From assembly GCF_003481705.1 (NCBI RefSeq), contig NZ_QULN01000002.1, positions 1-64,000 of the forward strand: DNA of 64,000 nucleotides, written 5' to 3'. The translations under genes were made by a program, and so were the position numbers. Below, one piece after another: positions 1 to 8,301 of this stretch. The stretch comes from Butyricicoccus sp. OM04-18BH (GTDB taxonomy: Bacteria > Bacillota > Clostridia > Oscillospirales > Butyricicoccaceae). How positions within the stretch are numbered: position 1 is the stretch's first letter; each line of letters begins with the position of its first letter. The notes beneath the pieces are model-generated. The model saw only the letters and a program-made list of their open reading frames with translations. It was not told the DNA's origin and did not search any database.

Positions 1-67
1 AGGTAACCTCGAGAAGAATAGCGATTGCGAGTAAGATTGTTCAGTTTTGAAGGTGTAAATCTTCAAA

Positions 68-184
<117 letters not shown>

Positions 185-192
185 ATCATTTC

Positions 193-220
193 AAACCGAT
201 CCGAAAGGGTCGGTTTTCTG
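193..220 (+). terminator. Terminator of the rRNA operon
   Basis: Stem aaaccgatcc / gggtcggttt with a gaaa loop, followed by ttctg. It sits 9 nt after the 5S gene. Confidence 0.85.
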
Positions 221-221
221 T

Positions 222-420
222 TGTTTAAAAGACGTTGACGCTGCCGTGCGGCATCGCGCGTGAAATAATATCTGCAAAGCAAATAAAACCGGGGGCGTGC
301 ACCTCGGTTTTGTTGTTTTCAGAGGGAGAAAAATTCCGAATGGGAGCTTTCGGGTGATTCGTGTCTGCGTAGTCAGAATACAAACTGTCGCGAAAATGAT
401 AGTTTTTCGACAGCCTCTCA
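222..420 (-). repeat. Family B intergenic repeat, copy 1 (inverted)
   Basis: Read on the minus strand this is clearly homologous to 7089-7320 and 22699-22890. Shared blocks in order are a hairpin built on ctgtcg...cgacag, a ttctgactacgcaga block, a cgaaag-ttcccat-cggaa block, a ctccctc block, and an aaaaccgagg...ccggtttt terminator-like hairpin followed by a gccgcacggc-type inverted repeat. No coding potential is convincing here. This copy and a promoter account for the gene-free stretch between the 5S rRNA and the pan operon. Confidence 0.75.
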
Positions 421-450
421 ATGCAGGTGTATGCTGCCATCACTTTTTCC

Positions 451-479
451 TTGCTTTTTTTCATTCATCGCAGTATAAT
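451..479 (+). promoter_or_regulatory. Promoter of the pantothenate operon
   Basis: TTGCTT and a perfect TATAAT separated by 17 bp. This is the first good promoter upstream of the DUF2520-panBCD operon and leaves a leader of about 130 nt. The leader contains an 8-bp perfect hairpin (586-593 / 608-615) that ends 3 nt before the ATG at 619, so it could affect translation of the first gene. Confidence 0.55.
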
Positions 480-618
480 GCGATTATCGGGCTTCGTGCC
501 CGGCAGGCGGATGGTATTCCCTTATGGAAACTGTACCGGCACATTTTATCCCTGAAAGCCCCGTTCCATCGGGCAGCAGGATCGCATCACCCATGAAAAC
601 GAAAGGCTGGGTGATCGA

Positions 619-1476
619 ATGAAAACTGGTTTTATCGGAGCAGGCAAAGTCGGCTTCTCTCTCGGCAAAATGTTTGCGGAGAGCGGACTTCCGCTGACCG
701 GCTATTACAGCAGGCAGCGAGAGGCGGCGCAGGAGGCGGCTGCATTTACCGGAACACGCGCATACAGTGATCTCTGCGAGTTGGTGCAGGACAGTGATGC
801 GATTTTTCTGACTGTTCCCGACAGAGCGATTACCCCGGTTTATCTCGAACTGCGGTCGTTTTCCCTTTCAGGCAAACAAATATGTCATTGCAGCGGCGCA
901 CTCTCGGCCCGGGACGCATTCCCCGGCATTGAGGAGACAGGTGCGCTCGGTCTTTCCATCCATCCGCTTTTTCCCGTCAGCAGCAGGTACGATTCGTACC
1001 GGGAACTTGCGGATGCTTTTTTCTGTCTGGAGGGCGAAAAAAGCGCCATCCCGGCATGGAAAACGCAGCTGGAGTGCTGCGGCTGCACGGTGCAGACCAT
1101 CGATGCAGCGGTCAAGCCGCTCTATCATGCGGCCTGCGCCACGGCGAGCAATCTGGTCTGCGCACTCGTGCAGCAGAGCATCGATGAGCTGACGCGCTGC
1201 GGCTTTAGTCAGGAGGATGCGCTTCGCGCACTGACGCCGCTCATTCGCAGCAACACCGCGCGTCTGCTTGCGGTCGGCCCGACAGAGGCGCTGACCGGTC
1301 CGGTCGAACGAAACGACTGCGAAACGGTGAAAAAACATCTTGCCTGTCTCACGGAGGGAAATGAGAGGGCGCTTTACACAGCAGCTACCCGAAAACTGAT
1401 CGAAATAGCGGTCGGCCGACATCCGGAAACGGATTACGGCGCATTGCGGGAGCTGACGGAGGAAGGACAAAAATGA
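619..1476 (+). CDS. panG: Rossmann-like / DUF2520 oxidoreductase, candidate ketopantoate reductase (PanG type)
   Basis: A 285-aa protein with an N-terminal NAD(P)-binding motif GFIGAGKVG (residues 4-12) and the DUF2520 hallmark HPLFP (115-119). It is the first gene of an operon with panB, panC and panD, and its stop overlaps the panB ATG (ATGA). No panE is visible, while ketopantoate reduction is the only step between PanB and PanC. Proteins of this architecture (PanG) are known to replace PanE in some bacteria. The family assignment is read from sequence; the enzymatic role is inferred from context. Start is the first ATG of the frame downstream of the leader hairpin; the ribosome binding site is weak. 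Confidence 0.72.
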   Translation: MKTGFIGAGKVGFSLGKMFAESGLPLTGYYSRQREAAQEAAAFTGTRAYSDLCELVQDSDAIFLTVPDRAITPVYLELRSFSLSGKQICHCSGALSARDAFPGIEETGALGLSIHPLFPVSSRYDSYRELADAFFCLEGEKSAIPAWKTQLECCGCTVQTIDAAVKPLYHAACATASNLVCALVQQSIDELTRCGFSQEDALRALTPLIRSNTARLLAVGPTEALTGPVERNDCETVKKHLACLTEGNERALYTAATRKLIEIAVGRHPETDYGALRELTEEGQK

Positions 1477-2315
1477 AAAACACAGTAGCAACCCTCGCCG
1501 CGATGAAGAAAAACGGCGAGAAGATCTCGCAGCTGACCTGTTATGACTACTCGACCGCGAAAATCATCGACGCGGCGGGCATCAACATGATCCTGGTCGG
1601 CGACAGCCTCGGCATGACCATGCAGGGCTACAAGGACACGCTTCCGGTAACGGTCGATGAGATGATCGTTTACGGCCGCAGCGTCGTGCGCGGCTGCAAA
1701 GAGACGTTCGTTGTGGTCGATATGCCGTTCATGAGCTATCAGATCTCGGTCGAACAGGCGATGCAGAACGCAGGTCGCATCATGAAGGAGACCGGCGCGA
1801 GCGCAATCAAGCTCGAGGGCGGAAAAGAGGTCTGCCCCCAGATCCGCGCCATCACGGCCGCAGGCATTCCGGTCGTCGCGCATATCGGCATGACGCCCCA
1901 GTCGGTCAACGCCTTTGGCGGCTTTACCGTGCAGGGCAAGGGCGAGGCGAACGCACGCCGCGTGCTCGAGGACGCGCTCGCGGTACAGGAGGCAGGCGCT
2001 TTCGCGGTAACGCTCGAATGTGTGCCGCCGAAACTCTCCGCGCTCATCACGAAAAAGCTCGACATCATCACCATCGGCATCGGCGCGTCCCCCGAATGCG
2101 ACGCGCAGGTGCTGGTCTGGCAGGATATGCTCGGCATTTCGGACTTCAAGCCCAAATTCGCCAAGCATTTCGCTGAGGTGGGCGAGACCATGCGCGAGGC
2201 GTTCCGCGCCTATGACGGCGAGGTAAAGTCCGGTGTGTTCCCGGCGAGCGAGCACACCTTTGTCAAGAGCGACTGCACGGAGGAATTTCTGGCGTCTCTC
2301 GATGCGGAATATTAA
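1473..2315 (+). CDS. panB: 3-methyl-2-oxobutanoate hydroxymethyltransferase
   Basis: A 280-aa protein that makes ketopantoate from 2-oxoisovalerate with 5,10-methylenetetrahydrofolate. The protein has the family signature LVGDSLGMTMQGY (about residues 41-53), the Mg-binding and KLEGG regions, and full family length. Translationally coupled to the preceding reductase by a 4-nt ATGA overlap, with panC 41 nt downstream. Cytoplasmic TIM-barrel enzyme and first committed step of pantothenate synthesis. Confidence 0.96.
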   Translation: MKNTVATLAAMKKNGEKISQLTCYDYSTAKIIDAAGINMILVGDSLGMTMQGYKDTLPVTVDEMIVYGRSVVRGCKETFVVVDMPFMSYQISVEQAMQNAGRIMKETGASAIKLEGGKEVCPQIRAITAAGIPVVAHIGMTPQSVNAFGGFTVQGKGEANARRVLEDALAVQEAGAFAVTLECVPPKLSALITKKLDIITIGIGASPECDAQVLVWQDMLGISDFKPKFAKHFAEVGETMREAFRAYDGEVKSGVFPASEHTFVKSDCTEEFLASLDAEY

Positions 2316-2355
2316 GGACAGCATCACCCAAGACTACTGTGGAGGTAAATACAGC

Positions 2356-3213
2356 ATGATTATTGCAGAAACGATTGCGCAGGTTCGTGCGCAGGTAAAG
2401 GAATGGAAGGAGCAGGGCCTGACGGTCGGTCTCGTGCCGACGATGGGCTACCTGCATGAGGGTCACGCGAGCCTGGTAGACAAGGCGGTTTCGATGTGCG
2501 ACCGCGTTGTCGCGTCGGATTTCGTCAACCCGACCCAGTTCGGCCCGAATGAGGATCTGGAATCCTATCCGCGCGACTTTGACCGCGACTGCGCGCTGCT
2601 CGAGGAGCACGGATGCAGCATGGTGTTCCATCCCTCGGTCGAGGAGATGTATGCGCCGGACGCTGCGACCTTTGTTGAGATCCTGTCCGATATGCCGAGG
2701 CAGCTGTGCGGCAAGACCCGCCCCATCCACTTCCGCGGCGTGTGCACGGTCGTGTCCAAGCTGTTCAACATCGTCACCCCGGACAAGGCGTTTTTCGGCC
2801 AGAAGGACGCGCAGCAGCTCGCCATCATCCGCCGCATGGTACGCGATATGTCCTACGGAATCGAGATCGTCGGCTGTCCGATCGTGCGTGAGGCGGACGG
2901 TCTGGCGAAGTCCTCGCGCAACACCTATCTGAGTGCGGAGGAGCGCAAGGCGGCGCTCGTGCTGTCGAAGGCAGTATTCCTCGGTGAAAAACTCGTCCGC
3001 GAGGGTGAAACGGACGCAGACAAGATCGTTTCCGCGATGAAGGCCTGCATCGCGGCGGAGAAGCTCGCGAAGATCGATTATGTTTCCGCTGTCGACGCGG
3101 TCACGATGGAGAACGTACATCGCATCGACCGTCCGGTGCTCGTCGCGATGGCTGTCTACATCGGAAAGACCCGTCTGATCGACAATTTTCTGACGGAGGA
3201 CTGTGCGAAATGA
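2356..3213 (+). CDS. panC: Pantothenate synthetase (pantoate--beta-alanine ligase)
   Basis: ATP-dependent condensation of pantoate with beta-alanine. The 285-aa protein has the nucleotidyltransferase motif [10 protein letters not shown] (residues 28-37) and the KSSRN loop that replaces KMSKS in this family. The frame is open upstream to 2233, but the ATG at 2356 follows a strong tggaggt ribosome binding site and gives the normal N-terminus, so I use it. Its stop overlaps the panD start by 4 nt (ATGA). Confidence 0.96.
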   Translation: MIIAETIAQVRAQVKEWKEQGLTVGLVPTMGYLHEGHASLVDKAVSMCDRVVASDFVNPTQFGPNEDLESYPRDFDRDCALLEEHGCSMVFHPSVEEMYAPDAATFVEILSDMPRQLCGKTRPIHFRGVCTVVSKLFNIVTPDKAFFGQKDAQQLAIIRRMVRDMSYGIEIVGCPIVREADGLAKSSRNTYLSAEERKAALVLSKAVFLGEKLVREGETDADKIVSAMKACIAAEKLAKIDYVSAVDAVTMENVHRIDRPVLVAMAVYIGKTRLIDNFLTEDCAK

Positions 3214-3602
3214 TGCTGAATATGCTCAAGGGTAAGATTCACCGCGCGACCGTCGTGCAGGCCGAGCTGGATTACGTCGGCTCGATCACGGTCGATCAGG
3301 ATCTTCTGGATGCTGCCGGCATTCTGGAATACGAAAAGGTGCAGATCGTTGACGTCAACAACGGCAGCCGCTTCGAGACGTACACCATCTCGGGCGAGCG
3401 CGGCTCGGGCATGATCTGTCTGAACGGCGCGGCGGCGCGCTGCGTCAGCACGGGCGACAAGGTCATTATCATGTGCTACGCCCAGCTGAGCGCGGAGGAG
3501 GCGAAAACGCACAAGCCGCAGGTCGTTTTTGTCGGCGAGGACAACCGCATCGAGCGCATCACGACCTACGAGAAGCACGGTCTGCTGCGCGATATGGCTT
3601 AA
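3210..3602 (+). CDS. panD: Aspartate 1-decarboxylase (pyruvoyl enzyme)
   Basis: Supplies beta-alanine to PanC. The 130-aa proenzyme has the self-cleavage site Gly24-Ser25 in YVGSITVD; Ser25 becomes the pyruvoyl group. Choosing the first of two adjacent ATGs puts the cleavage site exactly at residues 24/25 as in characterised enzymes. Last gene of the pan operon. Its TAA stop codon is shared with the end of a family A repeat that begins at 3600. Confidence 0.96.
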   Translation: MMLNMLKGKIHRATVVQAELDYVGSITVDQDLLDAAGILEYEKVQIVDVNNGSRFETYTISGERGSGMICLNGAAARCVSTGDKVIIMCYAQLSAEEAKTHKPQVVFVGEDNRIERITTYEKHGLLRDMA

Positions 3603-3766
3603 GGCAACACCGCACAATTAAAGCGGCGGTGCTTTGCGGAAATTTTGTGCCCTGACTTTGTTGCAGTTTCACGGTAATACATCAAGTATTACCGCAAAAC
3701 TGCGCCTCGTCAGTACGCAAAATTTACTCGCAAATCACTCTTGTTCAATTATGCGGTATTGTCTTA
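3600..3766 (-). repeat. Family A intergenic palindromic repeat, copy 1
   Basis: About 167 bp bounded by terminal inverted repeats (taaggcaacaccgcacaatt at the left, aattatgcggtattgtctta at the right), with an internal perfect palindrome around ggtaatac...gtattacc. Homologous in inverted orientation to 17613-17756 and 46530-46696. Its left end supplies the panD stop codon. It has no ORF of its own and resembles a non-autonomous miniature element. Confidence 0.8.
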
Positions 3767-3784
3767 AAAAAAATCAATACGATT

Positions 3785-3826
3785 GCCGCTGTCCCGGGCA
3801 CAGGCTTCGGACGGCGGCTTTCTTTG
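3785..3826 (+). terminator. Terminator of the pan operon
   Basis: Stem gccgctgtcc / ggacggcggc (one G-U pair) followed by tttctttg. It lies after the family A repeat and before the IclR promoter. Confidence 0.7.
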
Positions 3827-3853
3827 TTATGAAAAAAACAAAGGGATTTCCTC

Positions 3854-3882
3854 TTGCATTTTTCACATGAAACCTGTATGAT
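3854..3882 (+). promoter_or_regulatory. Promoter of the IclR-family gene
   Basis: TTGCAT and TATGAT with a 17-bp spacer, about 40 bp upstream of the ATG. A second TATAAT lies at 3895-3900 without a good -35. Confidence 0.5.
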
Positions 3883-3923
3883 GATAAGTAGTTTTATAAT
3901 ACGAAACGAAGGGAGTCTGTCAT

Positions 3924-4700
3924 ATGGCCGAACATTCCCCGGTTCAGTCGCTCGACCGGGCCTTTGACCTGCTGGAGATTTTATGCCGGTCGCGCGGCGG
4001 CATGACGATCGGTGCGCTGTCTGCGGAGACCGGGCTGCACAAGTCCACCGTGCACCGTCTGCTTACGAGCATGTGCATGCGCGGCTATGTGCAGCGCGAT
4101 GCGGAGACCAGCATGTACCGCGCGGGCATGCGCCTGTGCGAGATGTCGAGCTATATCGTAGATAATCTGGACGTTGTCGACCGGGCGCGCGCCGTGCTGG
4201 AGCGCCTCGGCCGCGAGACGGACGAGACCGTTCATCTCGTCATGCGGGACGAACGGGATGTTGTCTATATCCATAAGATCGACGGCGGAAACAGCGCCAT
4301 CCGTATGTTTTCGCGCATCGGCATGCGCCTGCCGCTTTACTGCACGGGCGTGGGCAAGGCGATCCTTGCGACATGGCCGAGGTCGGAGGCGCGCGCGGTC
4401 TGGGAAGCGAGCGACGTTTACGCATGGACGGAGAATACGATTACCGACGAGGAAGCATTTTTCCGCGAGATCGACAAGGTGCGCCAGCTCGGCTATGCGC
4501 TCGACAACGAGGAGAACGAGGTGGGCGTCCGCTGCATCGCGGCGGCGATACCGGACTACCGCGGCCGGGCATTCTATGCGATCTCGCTGTCCGCGCCGAC
4601 CGCCCGTATGGCAGACGAGCGCATCATGCAGCTGCGCGGGCCGCTGCTGCGCGCGAGCCGCGACATCGCGCAGGCGCTCGGCGGCAGCACGGGACGCTGA
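3924..4700 (+). CDS. IclR-family transcriptional regulator
   Basis: A 258-aa protein with an N-terminal winged helix-turn-helix (about residues 12-65; TIGALSAETGLHKSTVHRLL) and a C-terminal IclR effector domain (about 80-250) including the YCTGVGKAIL loop typical of the family. Such proteins bind DNA as dimers or tetramers and usually control catabolic genes. The ligand cannot be read from the sequence, and no catabolic operon is adjacent, so the target is unknown. ATG preceded by gaaggga. Confidence 0.9.
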   Translation: MAEHSPVQSLDRAFDLLEILCRSRGGMTIGALSAETGLHKSTVHRLLTSMCMRGYVQRDAETSMYRAGMRLCEMSSYIVDNLDVVDRARAVLERLGRETDETVHLVMRDERDVVYIHKIDGGNSAIRMFSRIGMRLPLYCTGVGKAILATWPRSEARAVWEASDVYAWTENTITDEEAFFREIDKVRQLGYALDNEENEVGVRCIAAAIPDYRGRAFYAISLSAPTARMADERIMQLRGPLLRASRDIAQALGGSTGR

Positions 4701-4802
4701 CGAGGGGGACGGCTTGCGCGGGTGAACTGCATCCTGTGAAGCCGGAACACAGCCCGAATATTGACATTGCGGCGCAGCTGTTGTAAAATAGTATCACCAT
4801 AT

Positions 4803-5085
4803 TGCAAACGCGATGAAGGGGAAAGTACGCAGCGAGGTACGGCAAAGCGAGTTTCGGACGGTGGGAGCGAAACGCGGAGGGCGCGGCGGAAAATGGCCCC
4901 GGAGCGCCGCACCGAACCGTTCGGCAAGGCTGCGGCGGCGCTGTCCTGCCGTTATCGAGGCGAAGGGTAAGTTTTTACCTGCTGAGGCGCACGTTCGCGA
5001 GGACGGCGCAAAACAAGGTGGTAACACGGAAGCGTGCGGCTCCCGTCCTTGAATGGCCTGGGCGCCATTGGAGGGCGGGAGCTTT
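4803..5085 (+). promoter_or_regulatory. T-box riboswitch leader of metG
   Basis: The 452-bp gap before metG holds a T-box leader: a Stem I start gatgaaggggaaagta (4812-4827), the T-box sequence aaggtggtaacacgg (5015-5029) and a terminator hairpin ctcccgtcc / ggagggcgggag (5040-5081) followed by ctttct. The TGGT of the antiterminator bulge can pair with the ACCA end of an uncharged tRNA whose discriminator base is A, as in tRNA-Met. An ATG triplet at 4893-4895 is a candidate specifier codon, but I could not fold Stem I well enough to be sure. Confidence 0.88.
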
Positions 5086-5152
5086 CTGATGCAGTCTGAC
5101 ACAGGATAAGGAAATCACGCAAAACGTTATCAATAAAGGAGAGTATCAACCA

Positions 5153-7087
5153 ATGGAGAAGAAACCGTATTATATCTCGACGGCGATCGCATACACCTCT
5201 GCGAAGCCGCACATCGGCAACACTTATGAGATCGTGCTGGCCGACGCGATCGCGCGCTACAAGCGCATGACCGGCTACGATGTCTACTTCCAGACCGGCA
5301 CCGATGAGCACGGCCAGAAGATTCAGGAGAAGGCAGAGGCTGCCGGCATCACGCCGCAGCAGCATGTCGACAAGGTCGCGGGCGAGGTCAAGGCGATCTG
5401 GGATCTGATGAACACCACCTATGACAAGTTCATCCGCACCACCGACCCGATGCACGAGAAGAAGGTGCAGAAGATCTTCAAGAAGCTGCACGATCAGGGC
5501 GATATCTACAAGGGCGCGTACAAGGGCAAGTACTGCAAGCCGTGCGAGTCCTTCTGGACCGAGAGCCAGCTCAAGGACGGCTGCTGCCCGGACTGCGGCC
5601 GCCCGTGCGTGGACGCCGAGGAGGAAGCATACTTCTTTAAGATGAGCAAGTACGCTGACCGCCTGATGAAGCACATCGAGGAGCATCCGGAGTTCATCCA
5701 GCCGGAGAGCCGCAAGAACGAGATGGTCAACAACTTCCTCAAACCGGGTCTTCAGGACCTGTGCGTTTCCCGCACCTCGTTCTCCTGGGGCATCCCGGTC
5801 GATTTTGACCCGGGTCACGTTGTCTACGTCTGGCTCGACGCGCTGACCAACTATATCACCTTCTGCGGCTACGACCCGGACGGCAATCACGACGAGCATT
5901 ATAAGAAGTTCTGGCCGGCAGATGTTCACCTGATCGGCAAGGACATCATTCGTTTCCATACCATCTACTGGCCGATCTTCCTCATGGCGCTCGGCGAGCC
6001 GCTCCCGAAGCAGGTATTCGGTCATCCGTGGCTGCTCGTCGGAGACGGCAAGATGTCCAAGTCGCTCGGCAACGTGATCTATGCGGACGATCTGGTTCGC
6101 CTGTTCGGCGTTGACGCAGTCCGCTACTACGTGCTGCATGAGATGCCGTTCGCGAACGACGGCGTGCTCTCCTACGAGCTGCTCTGCGAGCGCATCAACT
6201 CCGATCTCGCGAATGTTCTGGGCAACCTCGTCAACCGCACCATCGCCATGACCAAGAAGTATTTCGGCGGCATTGTTCCGGCGCCGACCGCACCGGAAGC
6301 GCTCGACGATGAACTCAAGGCGGTCGCCCTCGGCCTGCCGGCGGCTGTCGAAAAGAAGATGGACACCCTGCACGTTGCGGACGCGATCGACGAGGTATTT
6401 GCGCTCCTGCGCCGCTCCAACAAGTATATCGACGAGACCATGCCGTGGGCGCTCGCGAAGGACGAGAGCAAAAAGGAGCGTCTCGGCACGGTCATGTACA
6501 ACCTGCTCGAGGCCATCCGCTTTGCGGCCGTTGAGCTGAAGCCCTACCTGCCGGACACCGCAGACAAGATCTTCGCACAGCTCGGCATCGAGAACAAGGG
6601 CGTTGAGAGCCTTGACTCCTTCGACGGCATGCAGGCCGGTCAGCCGGTCGGCGAAGCGTCCATCCTGTTCGAGCGTATCGACATCCCGAAGAAGCTGGCA
6701 GAGATCGAGGAGGAGAAGAAGGCAGCCGAGGCAGAGCAGAAGCCGGCTGTCGAGTTCCTGCCGGATATCCCGTTTGACGACTTCTGCAAGGTCGACATGA
6801 CGGTATGCAAGGTCCTCGCCTGCGAGAACGTCAAGAAGAGCAGCAAGCTCCTCAAGTTCCAGCTCGACGACGGCTCGGGCACGCCGCGCCAGATCCTCTC
6901 CGGCATCGCAAAGTATTACAAGCCGGAGGAGCTGGTCGGCAAGACGGTCGTCGCCGTCACCAACCTGCCGCCGCGCAAGATGATGGGGCAGGAGTCCAAT
7001 GGCATGCTGCTGTCCGCAGAAAAGGACGAGAAGCTGAACCTTCTCATGCTGAGCGACAGCATCCCGGCCGGCGCAAAGCTCTGCTGA
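5153..7087 (+). CDS. metG: Methionyl-tRNA synthetase
   Basis: A 644-aa class I synthetase that charges tRNA-Met. HIGN (residues 20-23) is the HIGH motif and KMSKS lies near residue 300. The zinc-binding insertion shows CKPC and CCPDC (about 127-150). A C-terminal EMAP/Trbp111-like tRNA-binding domain starts near residue 540. Strong aaaggag site before the ATG. Preceded by a T-box leader, so expression should rise when uncharged tRNA-Met accumulates. Confidence 0.97.
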   Translation: MEKKPYYISTAIAYTSAKPHIGNTYEIVLADAIARYKRMTGYDVYFQTGTDEHGQKIQEKAEAAGITPQQHVDKVAGEVKAIWDLMNTTYDKFIRTTDPMHEKKVQKIFKKLHDQGDIYKGAYKGKYCKPCESFWTESQLKDGCCPDCGRPCVDAEEEAYFFKMSKYADRLMKHIEEHPEFIQPESRKNEMVNNFLKPGLQDLCVSRTSFSWGIPVDFDPGHVVYVWLDALTNYITFCGYDPDGNHDEHYKKFWPADVHLIGKDIIRFHTIYWPIFLMALGEPLPKQVFGHPWLLVGDGKMSKSLGNVIYADDLVRLFGVDAVRYYVLHEMPFANDGVLSYELLCERINSDLANVLGNLVNRTIAMTKKYFGGIVPAPTAPEALDDELKAVALGLPAAVEKKMDTLHVADAIDEVFALLRRSNKYIDETMPWALAKDESKKERLGTVMYNLLEAIRFAAVELKPYLPDTADKIFAQLGIENKGVESLDSFDGMQAGQPVGEASILFERIDIPKKLAEIEEEKKAAEAEQKPAVEFLPDIPFDDFCKVDMTVCKVLACENVKKSSKLLKFQLDDGSGTPRQILSGIAKYYKPEELVGKTVVAVTNLPPRKMMGQESNGMLLSAEKDEKLNLLMLSDSIPAGAKLC

Positions 7088-7088
7088 A

Positions 7089-7320
7089 CATGCCGCAGAA
7101 CTACAGTTCCGCCGGCAGGTGTGTTCTGACTACGCAGAACACGAGGCGTCCGAAAGTTCCCATGCGGAAACTTTCTTCCTCTTAAAGTATAAAAACCGAG
7201 GCACATGTCCTCGGTTTTTGCTCTCATTGAATTTTTAAGGATAGAGGCCTACGGGCTGCGTTTGCGCAGCAAACGCTTTTTCATGCACGCTGCCGCGCGG
7301 CTGCTGTTTTGTGTAAAATT
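7089..7320 (+). repeat. Family B intergenic repeat, copy 2
   Basis: Homologous to 22699-22890 and, inverted, to 222-420: gtgttctgactacgcagaacac block, cgaaagttcccatgcggaaactttc block, aaaaaccgagg...cctcggttttt hairpin, then a gtttgcgcagcaaac hairpin and a gctgccgcgcggc block. Fills the space between metG and the convergent recombinase-like gene. Confidence 0.78.
7191..7222. terminator. Bidirectional terminator inside family B copy 2
   Basis: Perfect 11-bp stem aaaaaccgagg / cctcggttttt with T-runs on both strands. It can terminate metG (+) and the recombinase-like gene (-), which converge here. Confidence 0.75.
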
Positions 7321-7370
7321 GAATTTTTTCGACGGACTGAGAGCGCAGACATTTTGTCTGCGCTCTTTTC

Positions 7371-8159
7371 TTATGCGTTCCACCCGGTTTTCTCCTGCTC
7401 AGAGAGCAGGAGTTTTTCGTATTCCTCGCGTGCGAGCGTCGAAATATCGTGCAGGATATGCTCCTGCGTCTGCAAATACAGCTTGCGCAGACAGCGCGGC
7501 GTGCATTTGCCTGCCTCGACCTGCGCATCGTGCGCAAGCGACTGAATGAGGGCGGTGACGGTCGTGCGGCCGACCGGCGTGCCGCGCCGTGTGATGAAGA
7601 TCGGCCCCGACAGGATGCCCTCGCGCCCGGCAAAATCCAGAAGCTCCTCCTTCAGACAGCCGCACAGCTGCATATCATATTCCGGCAGACCGCCGGCCTG
7701 CGCGGCGCTTACCGTGACCGCATCGAGCAGATGCACGGGAAGTCCGGTCGTGCCGAGCAGCTTGACAAGCAGGTAGGCGCGTTCCTTTTCGAGGATGCGT
7801 GCGGTCTGGAGCAGACGCAGATATTCCTCGCGCGTCAGCTCGGGCTGCTCGGTCTCGGGCAGGGGGGCGGGCATGACCTGCCAGCCGCGCCGCCCGCAGA
7901 AGGCGAGCAGGCTGTTGGCCGCGGAGACCGCGCTGTTGATGGTACTCGGACAGTAGCCCTGCTCGCGCAGCGCCTCGGGCCATCGGCGCATCGCTTCATG
8001 GCTCAGCCTGCGTCCGGGCAGAAAGCCGCACAGCTTGCCGAGGCTGTTGCGGTAGCATTTCAGCGTTTCCTCGGTGCGGCCGCGGCTTTGCAGATCGGTG
8101 AGAAAGGTTTCGGTCAGGGTATCGTCGAGCAGGATAACGTCCTCAGAGGCAGCTGTCAT
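7371..8159 (-). CDS. Degenerate tyrosine recombinase-like protein
   Basis: A 262-aa protein with a SAM-like N-terminal phage-integrase domain (about residues 10-95; TEETLKCYRNSLGKLCGFL is typical) and a C-terminal half that follows the integrase fold. Catalytic residues look lost: TGLPVHLL stands where active enzymes have TGLR(I)SEL, CLRKLYLQ where HxLRH is expected, and no clear nucleophilic Tyr context is seen. It is intact as a reading frame and is divergent from the spoIIIA operon, 142 bp away. A DNA-binding or structural role is inferred. No inverted repeats or att site are evident, so it does not look like a live mobile element. Confidence 0.7.
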   Translation of the reverse strand: MTAASEDVILLDDTLTETFLTDLQSRGRTEETLKCYRNSLGKLCGFLPGRRLSHEAMRRWPEALREQGYCPSTINSAVSAANSLLAFCGRRGWQVMPAPLPETEQPELTREEYLRLLQTARILEKERAYLLVKLLGTTGLPVHLLDAVTVSAAQAGGLPEYDMQLCGCLKEELLDFAGREGILSGPIFITRRGTPVGRTTVTALIQSLAHDAQVEAGKCTPRCLRKLYLQTQEHILHDISTLAREEYEKLLLSEQEKTGWNA

Positions 8160-8301
8160 TATGTGTACGCTCCTTTGTGTTAATTTGGATTATGTGAGCT
8201 CATTATAGCGCAGGGACGGGCGTGAAAACGGTCGAATGGCGGCGGCGGACAGCAGTGTTTTTCCGGACGAGCCGCTCATAGAATGGAGCAGGTGATGAAA
8301 C

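Noticed and set aside
297..596. 99-aa plus-strand open frame after the 5S gene
   Set aside because: Runs through the family B repeat and the pan promoter; no ribosome binding site.
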